Below are positions 24,170 through 36,125 of a stretch of 64,000 bases of DNA, piece by piece. A program made the translations under genes and the position numbers. Origin of the DNA: Filosporella fistucella (lineage: Eukaryota > Ascomycota > Leotiomycetes > Helotiales); contig JAQJZZ010000008.1 in the NCBI GenBank assembly GCA_030077755.1, positions 930,001 through 994,000 of the forward strand. The letters are read 5' to 3'. The number at the start of each line of letters is the position of its first letter. The stretch's first letter is position 1. The notes under the pieces are model-generated. The model saw nothing but the letters and a program-made list of their open reading frames with translations. It did not search any database and had not been told where the DNA came from.

Positions 24170-25886
24170 ATGTCTGCTATTAATAATAATAATAATAACT
24201 TTATTATTAATAATAAAATAATTTTAGATTTAGGTGCATCTAACCATTATATGCCTAATAGGAATCGGCTTATTAATTATAAGCCAGTTAATAATTCCTT
24301 TATTATTATTGCAAATGGATTTAAATTAGCTATTAAAGGAATAGGTAATATACCTATTTTAGCTAATAATAAGGAAATATTAATTAAAGGGGTTAATTAT
24401 ATCCCGGATTTAAAAGCTACTTTATTATTTATTAAAACCCTTACAAATAAAGGATGGGATATTACTTTTAATAGTAATATAGCTAAAATAGTAAATAATA
24501 AAAATAATATTATTATTATAGCAAATTGGATTAATAATGCATATTATCTAAATTTAAAAATTGATAATAAATATTTAAAAAACGTTATTTATCAAGTAGA
24601 TAAAAATATTAATATAAGTAAGCTTAATATGGATTTAATTCACAAAAGGCTAGATTACTTAAATAAAGACTATTTAATTAAAATAATAAATAGTATTAAA
24701 GGATATAAATTACCTAAAAATAGTAAAATTGATTTAAATAATTGTAAATCTTGTATTATAGGTAAAATAATTAAAAATGTTAGTTATAAGCCTTTAAATA
24801 CAAATAAAGAGATTCTTACTTATTTTGATTTAAATATAGCCGGACCTTTTAGAATATTAGGCCTAAAAGGCGAGCATTATTTTATTACTTTTACTTGCAG
24901 AAGTAATAAAGCCATTTATATTTATGCTATCAAATATAAATCCAAAGCTATAAATAAATTAATAGAATTATATTAATTTAATTAGCCCTTATAGCCAAGA
25001 ATAAAATAATATAAGTGAGCAATTAAATTGATATATATTAAAAAGGCTAATAATTATATGCTATAATAAAAATATTCCCTTATATCTCTAGCCTTATTTA
25101 ATTAAATCTATTATAAATATTAAAAATAGGACATATAATAGTTTTATTAATAATATTTCTTATATATCGATTTTTAAAGATAAACCCGATATATTGCATA
25201 TTAAAGTATTAGGCTCCTTATGCTATACTTTAATTCCTAAGGAAATAAAAGCTAATAAAGCTAATTTAGGAAAGCTAAATAATAAAGCTAATAGCGGTAT
25301 ATTAATAGGGTGGGAATCTTTTAATAATTATTTAGTTTATATCCTTACTTTAAATAAAGTAATAAGTAGTTGAAATATAATTATTAAAGAAGATTTAATT
25401 TATAAAGATAAATATGAATTAAATTTGGACTTTAATAAATTATTAAAAGAAGATTTAAAGGATTATAATTTTATTAAAAATTTATTAAATAATCTTACTT
25501 TTAATAATAATAATCAAGATATTATTATTAAAAAAACTCCTTTAAATATTGATAATAAAGAAAACAATATTTTAGATATATTAAAAGTAAATAAATCTAA
25601 TATTGATAATAATAATAAAAATAATATTAATATTAATATTAGCGATAATAGCGAAAATAGCGAAAATAGCAAAAAAGATAATTTAAATAAATTAAATAAA
25701 GAGTTTTATAAAGGACCTAAAACTCGATCTAAATCAAAAGAAGCTAATTTTACTATTAATAATAGCTTATATAATTTGGCTTCTATAGCATATTTAACCT
25801 CTAAAATAAAGGGCGATAATAGTATTAATAATAATAATAATAATAAGGACTTAGAATCCAATAAAATTATTATTTATAAAAATTAA
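24170..25886 (+). pseudogene. Copia protease, integrase and linker
   Basis: The protease motif is DLGASNHY, where the family has Asp-(Ser/Thr)-Gly-Ala-Ser; the Leu fits a TCA-to-TTA change. Pre-integrase region IHKRLDYLNKDYL with CKSCIIGK (zinc-binding Cys pair), then integrase core start DLNIAGPF. After a stop at about 24975 the integrase continues in short pieces to about 25420, followed by a Ser/Asn/Lys-rich linker (25425-25886) with KGPKTRSKS. Confidence 0.82.
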
Positions 25887-25889
25887 TTA

Positions 25890-27830
25890 AAAGATAATAT
25901 TATTATTTTAAAGCCTAAATCTTATAAAGAAGCTATTAATAATAATAACCCTTATAAAGATTATTGGATTAAAGCTATGCAAAAAGAATTAAATACTTTA
26001 AATCTTAATAATACTTGGGATATTATTACTATTTCTAATAAATTTAATTATAATAATATAATACCCATTAAAACTAGGTAGGCTTATAAATTAAAAGATA
26101 ATAATAATAATTATTATAAATTTAAAGCTAGGTTTATAATTAAAGGCTTTAAGCAAATTTACGGTAAAGATTATATAAAGTCTTTTGCAGCCATAATTAA
26201 GCAAATAGCTTAGAAAATTGTATTTGCCTTAGCTTTATTAAATAATTATTATATTTATAAAATCGATATAATTTCTGCTTTTAGATAAACGCTAAAATAA
26301 GCTTATATTTACTTAAAGGCGTAAAAGATAATTTATTAATATTAAGTAATAAAATAAATAATAAAGAAGCTTTATATTTACAATTAAATAAAGCTTTATA
26401 CGGATTAAAGCAATCTATTCATATTTGGTATTTTATACTTATTAATAAATTAAAAGAATTAAATTATAAGCCCTTAAGTGCTAAAAGTTGCATTTTTATA
26501 AATAAGTTTATAAATATAATTATTTGTATTTGTTAGATTTATAATTATTAAATTTTTTAAAATTTTTTTTAAAAAAGTTGTTTAAAAAAGGAGAAAACCT
26601 TTTAAGAAAAGATTTCTCATAATTTAACCGTAATAAGTTACTATAAAATTATATATAAGCTTATCAATATTATTATTACTTATATTATAAGTTATAGCTT
26701 CCTATTATGGCTTAGCGTCTTTATATAAATAATTTTAGGTTTTTAGACTTTTAGAAAGTTCTAGTAACTTTGGATTTTTAATCAATTAGCTAAATTGACG
26801 TAATGGATTACGCGTTCTTATATGTGATTATTAATTAATAATATCACATAGCTTATAATATTATTAATATTAATAGTGGATTTCTAATTAATAGAATCTA
26901 CTAGAATTAATTATATAAATATTTAAATCGAGTTAATTCCTGTATTTAAGAATCAAGTAAAAAGTCAAGTAAAAAAATATATACTTATTATTATTACTCC
27001 TTATTAATAAGCCTCACAGCTTAAGCGATACTTCCACCCTCCTTTAATATATATATATAATAAAGGCTTACCCCTATAACCTATATTATATATTTTATAT
27101 CTTATAGTATTTACGTGAACGACTTAGCTATTATAAGCCCTAATAAGGATAATATTAATATTCTTATTAAAATTCTTAAAAATTATTTTCAAATTAAAGA
27201 ATTAGGGATTATTAAAGATTATTTAAGAATAGATATTATTATAAATAATAATAATAATATTAATAAATCTTTAATATTAAGCCAAGCTAAATATATAATT
27301 AAAATATTAGAAAAATATAATATGGCTAATTATAATCCTATTAATACTCCTCTTAATATTAATTTAAAATTAATCCCTAATAAGGGACAAGCAAATAAAG
27401 AAGATATTAAAGAATATTAAGGGATAATAAGGAGCTTATTATATCTAGTATTAGGCACTAGACCCGATATAGCTTATTTAGTTATTAAATTAGTTAAATA
27501 TGCTAATAACCCTAATAAAGAACATTTTATAGCTATTAAAAGAATATTAAGATATTTAAAAGGAACTATTAATTATTTTATTAAATATGAGAATAATAAT
27601 ATTAATAGCCATTATATAAGCGGCTATTATAACGCAGATTATGCCGGAGATATTAGTATAGCTAAATTTATTATGGGTTATATATTTTATTTAGCTAATA
27701 GGCCTATATCATAGCATTTTAAATTATAATCTATAATAGCACAAAGCACTATGGAAGCTAAATATATAGCTATAAACGCTATTACTAAGGAAGCTATTTA
27801 TATAATAAGCCTATTAAAAGAATTAGGCTT
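25890..27830 (+). pseudogene. Copia reverse transcriptase and RNase H, split by LTR
   Basis: RT begins near 25911 (YKEAINNN, then DYWIKAMQKELNTL, NTWDII) and has stops at consensus Trp positions (for example after IKTR). It is interrupted at 26530 inside the active-site motif and resumes at 27112 as YVNDLAIISP (family YVDDL; Asp-to-Asn is G-to-A). The thumb and RNase H start follow (LILSQAKYI, YLVLGTRPDIAY, YNADYAGD, STMEAKYIAI) up to LLKELGF, where it is cut. Confidence 0.88.
26531..27106 (+). mobile_element. Copia LTR copy 2, solo insertion in RT
   Basis: A 576-bp LTR (TGTTAGATTT to ATCTTATA) flanked on both sides by GTATT (26526-26530 and 27107-27111), a perfect 5-bp target duplication. 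Removing the LTR and one repeat rejoins the RT reading as ICIYVND. No internal domain accompanies it, so it is a solo LTR left by recombination. Confidence 0.9.
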
Positions 27831-28116
27831 TTATATGTGATTATTAATTAATAATATCACATAGCTTATAATATTATTAATATTAATAATAGATTTCTAA
27901 TTAATAGAATTTATTAGAATTAATTATTTAAATATTTAAATCAAATTAATTCCTATATTTAAGAATTAAGTAAAAAGTCAAGTAAAAAATATACTTATTA
28001 TTATTATTCCCTTATTAATAAGCCTCATAGCTTAAGTGATACTTTTACCTTCCTTTAATATATATATATATATATAATAAGGCTTTACCTTATATTATTA
28101 TATTTTATATCTTATA
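27831..28116 (+). repeat. Copia LTR copy 3, 5'-truncated
   Basis: Begins at TTATATGTGATT, equivalent to about position 288 of copy 2, and continues to the common end CTTATA. It joins directly to the cut RNase H. The final part of RNase H and the first half of the 3' LTR were therefore lost in one deletion. Confidence 0.85.
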
Positions 28117-30079
28117 ATAAATTACTTATTATTAAAATATTTCCTTTTAATAAATGCTATTTTAATCTTTTTATAAATAATTCTTAAGAATAAAATTAAA
28201 TAAAAAGTTATAGCAATTAACGCAATAATATTATATTATAATATAAAAGAAAGGCCTTACTTTTATTTAATTAATAATAATAATCTTATAATTATTAAAG
28301 CTAAAGAGCTTAATGCTTTAAATAAAGCAATATGATTTATTAAGGAGCAAAAGAAGCCAATTATATATTGGATTTATCTTAAGAATTTAGGATTAATATT
28401 ACGTAAAAGGATTTTCTCTTTTATAACCTTAAGCTCCTTAAGCAAGCATTTTTTAAGGAAGCATATAAGCAAGCTATAAAAAAGGGGATATATTAATTCT
28501 TAAACTTATAATATTAAGCTAAAGGATTAAGTATAATTATTGATTTATATAAAAATATTTCATAAAATCATTTTATATAAATTAGCTAAGAAATTAATTA
28601 TATAAATTATGCTTTAGCAATAGGAATAAAATATATTTTTAAAAGATTATTAAATTTTATATTTATTCTTAATTTTTTAATATAATTTAATTATATATCT
28701 TAATAGCATTTTCCTTATTATATTATTTATATATAATATTAAGGCAAATAATAGGCACTATATTCTCGTTTAAGATATTTAAAATATTTTATAATATATT
28801 TATGCATTATCTTTTTCCTTATAACTTCTTATTCTTAAATAAATATACTTTTGCAATTATTATTAAAAATATTAAATTATTTTAATTCTCGCCCTTATTT
28901 ATTTATAATATTTATCTAAATCTTAATTATATAATAAAGGTAACTTTTAACAGGTCTATTCTTAATATCTTTTCTTTCTTTACCTATTATATTATATAAA
29001 TTAAATAATATTATTCTTTTAATATAAAACATTTTTTTATATTTTATAAAGTTATATAATTATACTATTTAAATTAAACCATATAATCTCCCTAATATTA
29101 AGCTATAATAGTCTTAATTAGAGCTTATAAATTAGATATATAATAAAGGCTTTAATATAACCCGAAATCTTTATTATTTCTCTTAATAATGCCTTATAAT
29201 TAACCCTCTTATAAGATATCCATAATTACCTAATAAATGCATTAATAGCCAGGTCTAATCTTAAATAAGCTATAAACGCGGAGGAAGCCTTAAAACTTTT
29301 TAATAGGAATAATTATTTAAAAGTTTTATTTAATAAGCTAGTATTAACGCCGGGATATTAAGGCTTAAAGGCGATTCTAAAATAGCCCGCTAAGAGGATT
29401 TTGCGAATATTATATTAAGAAATAGGGCTATAAGGGATAAAATATTTAAATTAATAAAAGGAGAATTAGGTGCATTAAAATAGGCTATATAATAGGATAA
29501 CTTAACGTAAATAATATATAAAAAGTATATATTCCTTTTAAAAAGCAATGCAGGGAAAGGTTTATTATAAGAAATTCCACTTAAATATTTTATTTATTTC
29601 TATAAATTTTAGCATTATATAAGCAAATATAAAATAATGCTTAGGTGCGCTTTAAGTCAATTACGTCTTATTAACGTGCTCTTGTATTACCTATTATTAA
29701 TAAGTTAATATTATATTATTAGCATAATTATACCTTTTAAGATAAAGCACTTATGATCTAGCCTAGGATAGTAACCAAGGATTTAAATTAATACTTTATT
29801 AATATGCGCACATAATAATTATAATATGGTAAATAAAAAATTTATAAGCTTAATATTTATTTAATTGAATATTCAAATACTAAGATATAACCACTAATTC
29901 TTTCTAATCCTTTTAGATAATAAAAGTCTTAATTTTCCTCAATTATTTGCAGATCCACCTCTCCTGAGTCTAGTTGATACAACCTATAACAAGAGTCCTG
30001 AATCGTCCGAAATACTCAAATTAGTATTTGCATTCACCATATTCTCGTTTTCAACTTCAGGCGTATTGTTAAAGGCCAT

Positions 30080-30719
30080 CTATATGAATAGGGGGTTTTT
30101 CAGGAGAGCAAGCCGACTGGGACCTTGCCGCCCGTTAGAGTAACGACGGATTCTTTCACAACTCTGCTTCGCCATATGGGTGTCTCGAGCTGAAGTACGT
30201 GTGAAAACAGCACCGCATAAAGGGCATATGCATTTTGCCATAGCTTGTGATTTCTCCCTTTGATGTCTGGTGAGATTGCTCTTGGTCGAGAATTGACGTC
30301 CGTTACAGCCATGATCCCAGCACTGATTTTGGCCCATGTCAAGTCGTTGCATCAAAGTTTTACAGGTAGTCGAGTCCATCCTGCTCTGTACATTGTTTGA
30401 ATAGCCTGAGTTATTGAATAGATCAGGTGCCACATCAAACATGGCTAAGCAGTCGGGCTCTTCGAATTATATATTTGTTTCGGATATTTGAGCATCCCCC
30501 TCGTCATATCTAGTAGAACTATTTCTCAATAATTAGCTGAATCGAGTAGGCAGTCCAGCTGTATATCACCTGCCTGAGATGCGCAGAGTTGAAGTCTGCA
30601 GAATCCACGTCGCCAAGAACTATATTTTCTTGATCCGTAAATCCTGGTACTGAGTCGTCCAAGGCATCAGAATGCCATGGACGCTTTGGACCAAAGCCAG
30701 GATTGACGAATGATTTCAT
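30080..30719 (-). CDS. Small C2H2 zinc-finger protein
   Basis: Probable nuclear DNA-binding protein of 175 residues. Exons 30719-30570 and 30457-30080; the GAAGAG acceptor restores phase 0. Two fingers lie back to back: C-x4-C (CWDHGC) with [15 protein letters not shown], and [23 protein letters not shown], in which the last ligand is Cys (C2HC). The first finger's second His would lie in HQREKSQ and is not clearly placed, so it may be atypical. Start at ATG 30719 ([10 protein letters not shown]) because the longer open stretch begins with a non-ATG codon. It lies just right of the A/T island. Target and role unknown. Confidence 0.7.
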
Positions 30720-32009
30720 TGTAGCTAATAGCGCGATAGGGTGTTTAGCTGCTTGAGAAAGTCTTGGAATATCTGACACATTTCTGGGCTAGGCGGGCTT
30801 ATTAGTTTAGCCATATGCTAGTGTTTGTTCCAGCCCTTATCCCATTGGAAAGATATGACGCGGGCCGTTCCACACGGGACCAATGCTATGCGGGCAATAA
30901 GACAGGTGGGAAGTTAACGCTCGCGTGCATAGTGTAGTTGTATGCATGCATTCTGTGTCTATTGCATAATCTGATATCTGCGAAACGAATAACCGCTGTG
31001 AATGAAGCAATACATGCACAACTCAGATCTTTGCACTGAATTGCAAACTGAGCGTACATATTGCGTGATACTTTCTTGCATTATTCAGACCTAAACTCTT
31101 TACGGAAGGTAGTACGCCCTGCAAAGAGTTGATTTTACCACCAACCACATTGCAATATCCACATAATTAATCCTTATCCGCTAAACCGCTTGCAGGTTAC
31201 TACCTCCCTGAGTGGAACAACTTTCCCCTAGAATATAATATCATAATTCAGAAATATGAGCGAAGTTGTGGGTAATATTGCCTATGAAAAGTCATAATCT
31301 TTCTTAAATCAATTATTTTTCTTTTATACAAACCTCAATCTTTGTATAATAAAATTTTGATCCAATTACTCGTCTAGCCTTTTCAGCTTGAACACTGAAA
31401 TAATATCTGATTCTCGTCCCATTATTTGAAATATCGGTAAGAGGATATATTAACATAATAGTAAGCAGTTAAAACTGTCAACTTATGATTATGTCATCCT
31501 ACTTGACTCATTACCTCTTAATAAGTATGAGGCTTATTTCTTAACATCCATGCTGCTCGGTTAGTTTCACACTCTTATATGTAAACAACAATCCATTACT
31601 TGAAGAGCTTCTTCCTCCTTCGGAAATTTCAGGCATATTCCGCAGGTCTCATTTTATCATGCGATCCAGCTTGCACTATTTGCTGCCTCTCAAATATTCT
31701 AGTGCCTAAAACAAATAAATAATATTAATAACCAATATTTACCACAGTCCAAGCTTGTCGGACGTGAAAGGGAGATGATGGAGGCCAGTCGGTTCCGATT
31801 CATACTAAGTAAGGCAGATTTGTGATTCACCAAAGGGGGGTCTGTTCTATTGGAGATTGATACAATATAATGAATCTTGTGCGAGCATATAGTATGTGTT
31901 CAATTTTGCTACTATCCCCCCAATAGAACAGAGTGGCAACTCAACTTGTACACAGAAACTTTAACCACGCCGACAACATTAAAATTGTTCTCATTTTCTG
32001 TGAGCATCA
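30720..32009. other. Spacer with a short inverted repeat
   Basis: No gene supported. A perfect 13-bp inverted repeat (TCTGTTCTATTGG at 31841-31853; complement at 31920-31932) encloses a 66-nt loop, with G and C runs beside the arms. No target duplication is seen, so a transposon origin is not shown. Confidence 0.5.
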
Positions 32010-32900
32010 TTAATCAAAGAACACCCATGAACGAGTCTCAATTGAACAACGCGGTGGTGCATCAAGTGGAGAGTTATTGTCACGCAGGGCGCCGTGAGGA
32101 ACAACTATCCGCGGGTTTGTATGGAATGAGTAGAAGACGAGGGTTTCATCGGGTCCCATGTCGCTTGCAAAGTAATATTTGTATCTCGGATCTTGCTTGA
32201 GGACTCAGTCATGGCCCTTCCCACCTCTATTCTTGCCTTGTGCATCATTGATAGCATAGACCCGGCCAAGGTGAGTCTCATAGCTCCAATCTGGGATCGA
32301 GCTATGATCGATCATGATAAGCGGCCATTTTTGAATTCTCTCCCCGATCGGACGCCACACATTCACCATGGCCCAGTTACCATATTTACTCCTCAATTCG
32401 TTGGCTCTATCAACTCCAAACGAGGTTCCTAGTTGGGCTATGGCTGTTGGTAAATCCCTATCAACATGAGCCAGCGGCCGCGGGAGAGCTCTTCCCTTTT
32501 GCTCCTTGAGTGCCTCCTCCGGGTCGGATGTCTCTTGCCGAACTTTGTATGCAACGGGGTAGACTTCTTTTGAGCCGGTGAGGTTTTCGATGAGGTTACG
32601 AACCTCGGAGAGGTGCACTTCCTGAATATCTTTCGAAGACTCGGGAGCTTTGCATTTCAGCAATTGATCCCTAGTCAAGACTGTCTTGGCTGGGACAAGT
32701 GTGTATCCATTCTTATTGAGAAAAGGCATACGGGGCAGATTTCGCATATTTAACACAGTAACGTTGATAGGTTGAAAATCGTTCATGTTTGTAGACCCGT
32801 CGTGGTAGTTGATACGGCCATCTTGATTGTCCTTGGTTCCGCCCCACATATAAATAATTCCAGTGGTAGAATGACACTCAGGATTCATGACAGCCATCAT
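32010..32900 (-). CDS. CmcJ/asaB-like oxygenase-family protein
   Basis: Member of the CmcJ/NvfI / gibberellin-desaturase-like family: cytosolic non-heme iron, 2-oxoglutarate-type enzymes that tailor fungal metabolites. Exon 1 32900-32237, exon 2 32191-32010; 281 residues, normal for the family. Motifs: a His-x-Asp pair in HVDRDLPTAIAQL, NVWRPIGERIQKWPL, then after splicing YYFASDMGPDETLVFYSFH, the distal PHGALRD and CSIETRSW with the Arg expected for a co-substrate carboxylate. The splice donor is CAAG|GCAAGA, a GC donor: no GT donor keeps frame with a normal-length intron (the GT alternative leaves 33 nt). By position it is a tailoring enzyme of the PKS/citrate-synthase cluster; its substrate is unknown. 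Confidence 0.82.
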
Positions 32901-33294
32901 GTTGATACAAGACTGGTTGGTTCGAAGTGAAGACGTCGCCTTAAAATGTAGAGAAGTTTGGATGTCCTCAGTAAAGTGTGAATGAAACTGCTATGTCGCA
33001 AACTGGAGGAATTCGACGGATTAAAGGATTGAAGGATTTCCGATTTATGGGCTGTGGTTTGGTTGGATCGATCATTCGGTGAATCTACTCACTGCGAACA
33101 GAATAATAGATAAGTGCAAGATGGGCACCTCCAAGCCGACTGGTGGTAGTCTGCGTCGTGAAAATTACTTGCAAAAATGTTTCCATAATCTAGTATGATC
33201 CATCTACTCTATCGATATGCTATATTTCAGAGTGCCGCAAGTGATTATCTTACTATATTCTGGACAAAACTTTGCATTTGGCGACAGTCCCTGT
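32901..33294. other. Spacer upstream of the oxygenase gene
   Basis: No gene seen; this is the 5' side of the oxygenase gene up to the hAT-like MITE. Confidence 0.5.
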
Positions 33295-33506
33295 CAGTGT
33301 TGGCAACAGTGTACGGAATTCATACGGAATTGCACGAATTGGCCGAGTGTCACAACCACCACATCCGATTAAATTTCAGAACTTTGCATATATTAGCTTG
33401 AAAATAGCACCGAAGAGAGGATTTCTATTTTATTAAATAATCTCATGTTGTGGTTGTAGACCGCACGTCCTTTCCGTATGGATTCCGTACACTATTGCCA
33501 ACACTG
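33295..33506. mobile_element. hAT-like MITE, 212 bp
   Basis: Terminal inverted repeats of 35 bp begin CAGTGTTGGCAA and match at 33 of 35 positions. They are flanked by a perfect 8-bp direct repeat GTCCCTGT (33287-33294 and 33507-33514). The 8-bp duplication and CAGTG ends fit the hAT superfamily. There is no coding inside, so it is non-autonomous. It sits between the oxygenase gene and the 3' end of the exporter gene. Confidence 0.88.
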
Positions 33507-33673
33507 GTCCCTGTATTCTACATTATCCCCACAAAAATAAATTACCTCTGAACTTTCCAGCTAAAAAATGAAAGGGCTGAAATCTATTGGGTCTACGACA
33601 AATCTCCAATCTGCAACTCCAGCCGAGCAGACGACTGGGGACATCAGAGATGATACTCCGAAGAATTCCTGTA

Positions 33674-35531
33674 TCAATAAGCTAAAATATAAGTGAATGC
33701 TGTCATCCGCGATATTCGCAGTAACCATAGCTGCGACACAACAGAACGTAGAGGACCTCTGGGTTCCGTATCCAGGGTAGGTTCCTTGCTGCTGTGCATT
33801 ACGACACCTGCCTTCTTAACCCGCCATTGAGGCCCTTTCCATAGAACTATCAGAAGGGCTGGGCTGAGTAGTGCCCACGAAATAGCGATAAGAGTACATG
33901 TCCAGCCATTTCCAATGGCATCGATCATTGGTTGTGTGCCAGCGACTGCTCCTGCAGCGAGTAAAGACCTAAGGAAGTTGAATGAAGCCGTTATAAATGC
34001 AGCTTGGTCTCCTTTCAGGTCGATTAGTAGCACTTGCACACATTTGGTCATACCATTTGTGCAAAAGCCTAAGAAGAAAAGCAACACGAACGGCCCAGCG
34101 ACCGAGACCTGTGCATTCAATATCCATCCATAGATAGCCACGACAATCGCAGAGGCGCCGAGGAGCGGGAACAAGATCTCTAGACGAGCGCGCTCGACTG
34201 GGAACTTGGACAAATCATGTTGTATATTTCTCCCGAGCGGTAGACCAAGTCGCTTAGCGTGGCGACGGTAGTTTCTGTCAATCGGGTCCCATTTCGCATT
34301 TGAAACCGTCGCAAGGGCACCTCCCACGCTGATTGGGATATAACATAACCCAAGTATGAAATCATTGAAGCCGTATATTTTTCGATACTGGTACGGTAAA
34401 CTGGTGATGATGATGTAGTACCCTGCATACACAACGCCGAAATACCAGATTAGAAAGGCCGACTCCTTTTCGACAAGCATTCGTAAGCTGGCAAGAGGGT
34501 TCGGAAATTTGATATGTTGATTAGTCTTAGTCTGTTTGGGTCTTTCTGGTAACCCTGGATTCTCTGTTTTACTCAGCTGGCGCGCACGCAAGTAAGACAA
34601 AAGAGAATGGCTCCACACTGGAGGTGCGAAAGATCCGTTTCCTACAAGCTTGCGGCATGTCTCTGGGAAGAAAGCTGAGAGGGTGACTAGAAAAACACCC
34701 CCAAAGATTGCCAATGCATAGAAGATAGAGTGCCAACCCAGATAATGAGAGAGTGTACCTCCAAGGAAAGGTGCGAGAGACGGGCCCAGAAGAGGGCCGA
34801 CGGACATGTAGCCAACATAAGAACCACGCTCTGCGGACGTGATACAGTCAGAAACCACGCCACTACAGACAGAGTCTAAGCCGCTTGATCCGATAGCTTG
34901 CAAGCACCGGAGCACCATGAGACCAACATAATTGTTCTGTAGTGCGAGTCCGATATTTGCCACAAGGAAGACGATTAGTCCCAAAATATACGCCGGACGC
35001 CTTCCGGAGCTATCAGAGAAATTTCCAGCGAACAAAGGTGTCAATCCTTGAAAAATCTGAAGCTGAATTAGAAGAACGAAGTTCTACCATGCAGAGAAAT
35101 CTTGCCATAAAAACCGTGATCGTCAGATTAACCGCAGATATGCTAACATTTAGAGACGCGGCGATTGAGGCGATTGCGGGGAGGTAGATATTGGTTGTGA
35201 GAGGCGATATGAAAGCCCCAGTGGATGCAGAGATGATAATCAAGCGTTTCATCCGAGGAGTAAAAATTGAATAAGGATCTTCCTCTAATGTTGTTGACCT
35301 GTGAATTGCGTGAGTAGTTGTTGCTGATCGAGTTCCTAGAAACCCTATTCGGGTGTCAACTTACAGTTCCTCCTTGACTGTATCGTGGCTCGTGGGTACT
35401 GAACTGTTGGCTACGCTCGGTCCTTCTAATGTTCCATGGCATGAAATACCGTATTGGCGGTCAGATTGGGTGCCACAGGTTGATATGCCAATCTGGGTTT
35501 CGCGTTTACCCATATTATCTGCAAAAGGCAT
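33674..35531 (-). CDS. MFS exporter, DHA1 drug:proton antiporter type
   Basis: Twelve-helix efflux carrier of 580 residues. Exons 35531-35365, 35298-35106, 35056-33674. Family signs: DPYSIF...MKRLIIISASTGAFISPLTTNIY, VNLTITVFM joined to IFQGLTPLFAGNFSD, GRRPAYILGL (loop 2-3), RCLQAIGSSG, the antiporter-type GPLLGPSLAPFLGG, and PETCRK after helix 6. Intron 2 (35057-35105) has a GC donor (ATG|GCAAGA) and a CTTCAG acceptor; joining there gives the exact family spacing ITVFMIFQGL, whereas the next possible GT donor would leave only about 31 nt to this acceptor. Start ATG 35531; the longer frame begins with a non-ATG codon. Likely exports the cluster product or gives resistance, judged by position. 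Confidence 0.88.
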
Positions 35532-36125
35532 CGAGTAATCAAGTTCTTTCACACTTCGAAGTGCGAGACCAATAGTGGTCTTCTAAGAGTGAATAGAATG
35601 ATTTCCTTTCGGGGGGGCCTTCAAAGTGTGCCTGAAATTAATCTGGCTCAGTTGCTGACGGATTGCTCACCTTATGCACAAATAACGTACTCCGTGTCCG
35701 TGCCAACAATGTTGGGGCCAAAACAAACTCCACTCACTCGAACCCAAAGTAACGAACAGACATGGTGAAAAGAAGCTAGAATTAATTTTTAGCCGTACTC
35801 ATATGGGAAGTAATGTTAGGGGAGAATTCCGATCCTGGATCTGTATTCGTTCCTCAGCAAACTACGCTCAAAACCCCAGACGTGGACCTTCTAGCTGCAC
35901 AGGTATTTTCTGCTCTGTAGGTGCCACTCGGCTGCCCGATCACAGCCATCCCGCCATCCTGAAATCCTGAAATCCTGAAATCCTCCTGTACGGTTCTGCT
36001 AGCCCTGTCTTACCATCCCTATAATCCCGCCATCCTGCAATCCTGTATTCCCGCATAGATTTCGTTCCAGCCCCACTCGTAACCCGCATGCACTCCGCTG
36101 ACCCCCTCTCCTGCGTCAGCTACTA
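35532..36125. other. Spacer with AATCCTGA minisatellite
   Basis: Upstream region of the exporter gene. From 35943 to 36055 it carries degenerate octamers of the AATCCTGA / CATCCTGC type, with three clean tandem AAATCCTG copies near 35963-35987. No gene seen. Confidence 0.6.

Larger units (their letters stand above)
23299..27830 (+). mobile_element. Ty1/copia retrotransposon, RIP-decayed, interrupted
   Basis: Domain order gag, protease, integrase, RT, RNase H identifies the copia superfamily. All parts are on the + strand but broken by stops, and by an LTR inserted at 26531-27106. The 3' end is cut short within RNase H, where it runs straight into a partial LTR at 27831. It cannot encode active proteins as it stands. 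Sub-regions have separate entries. Confidence 0.92.
20941..29940. repeat. A/T-rich RIP-type island 1
   Basis: About 9 kb almost entirely of A and T, with sharp edges near 20.93 and 29.94 kb. It consists of retrotransposon remains (separate entries) plus stretches with no readable coding (20941-21508, 22092-23298, 28117-29940). Wherever coding can be compared with family consensus, differences are of G-to-A or C-to-T type. A tandem (AT)n run lies at 23063-23085. Confidence 0.85.

Noticed and set aside
31841..31932. Small MITE
   Set aside because: Only 13-bp arms and no target duplication, so it is kept as a plain inverted repeat.
32205..32236. C-terminally truncated oxygenase
   Set aside because: A downstream exon (32010-32191) supplies the missing PHGALRD and CSIETR motifs.
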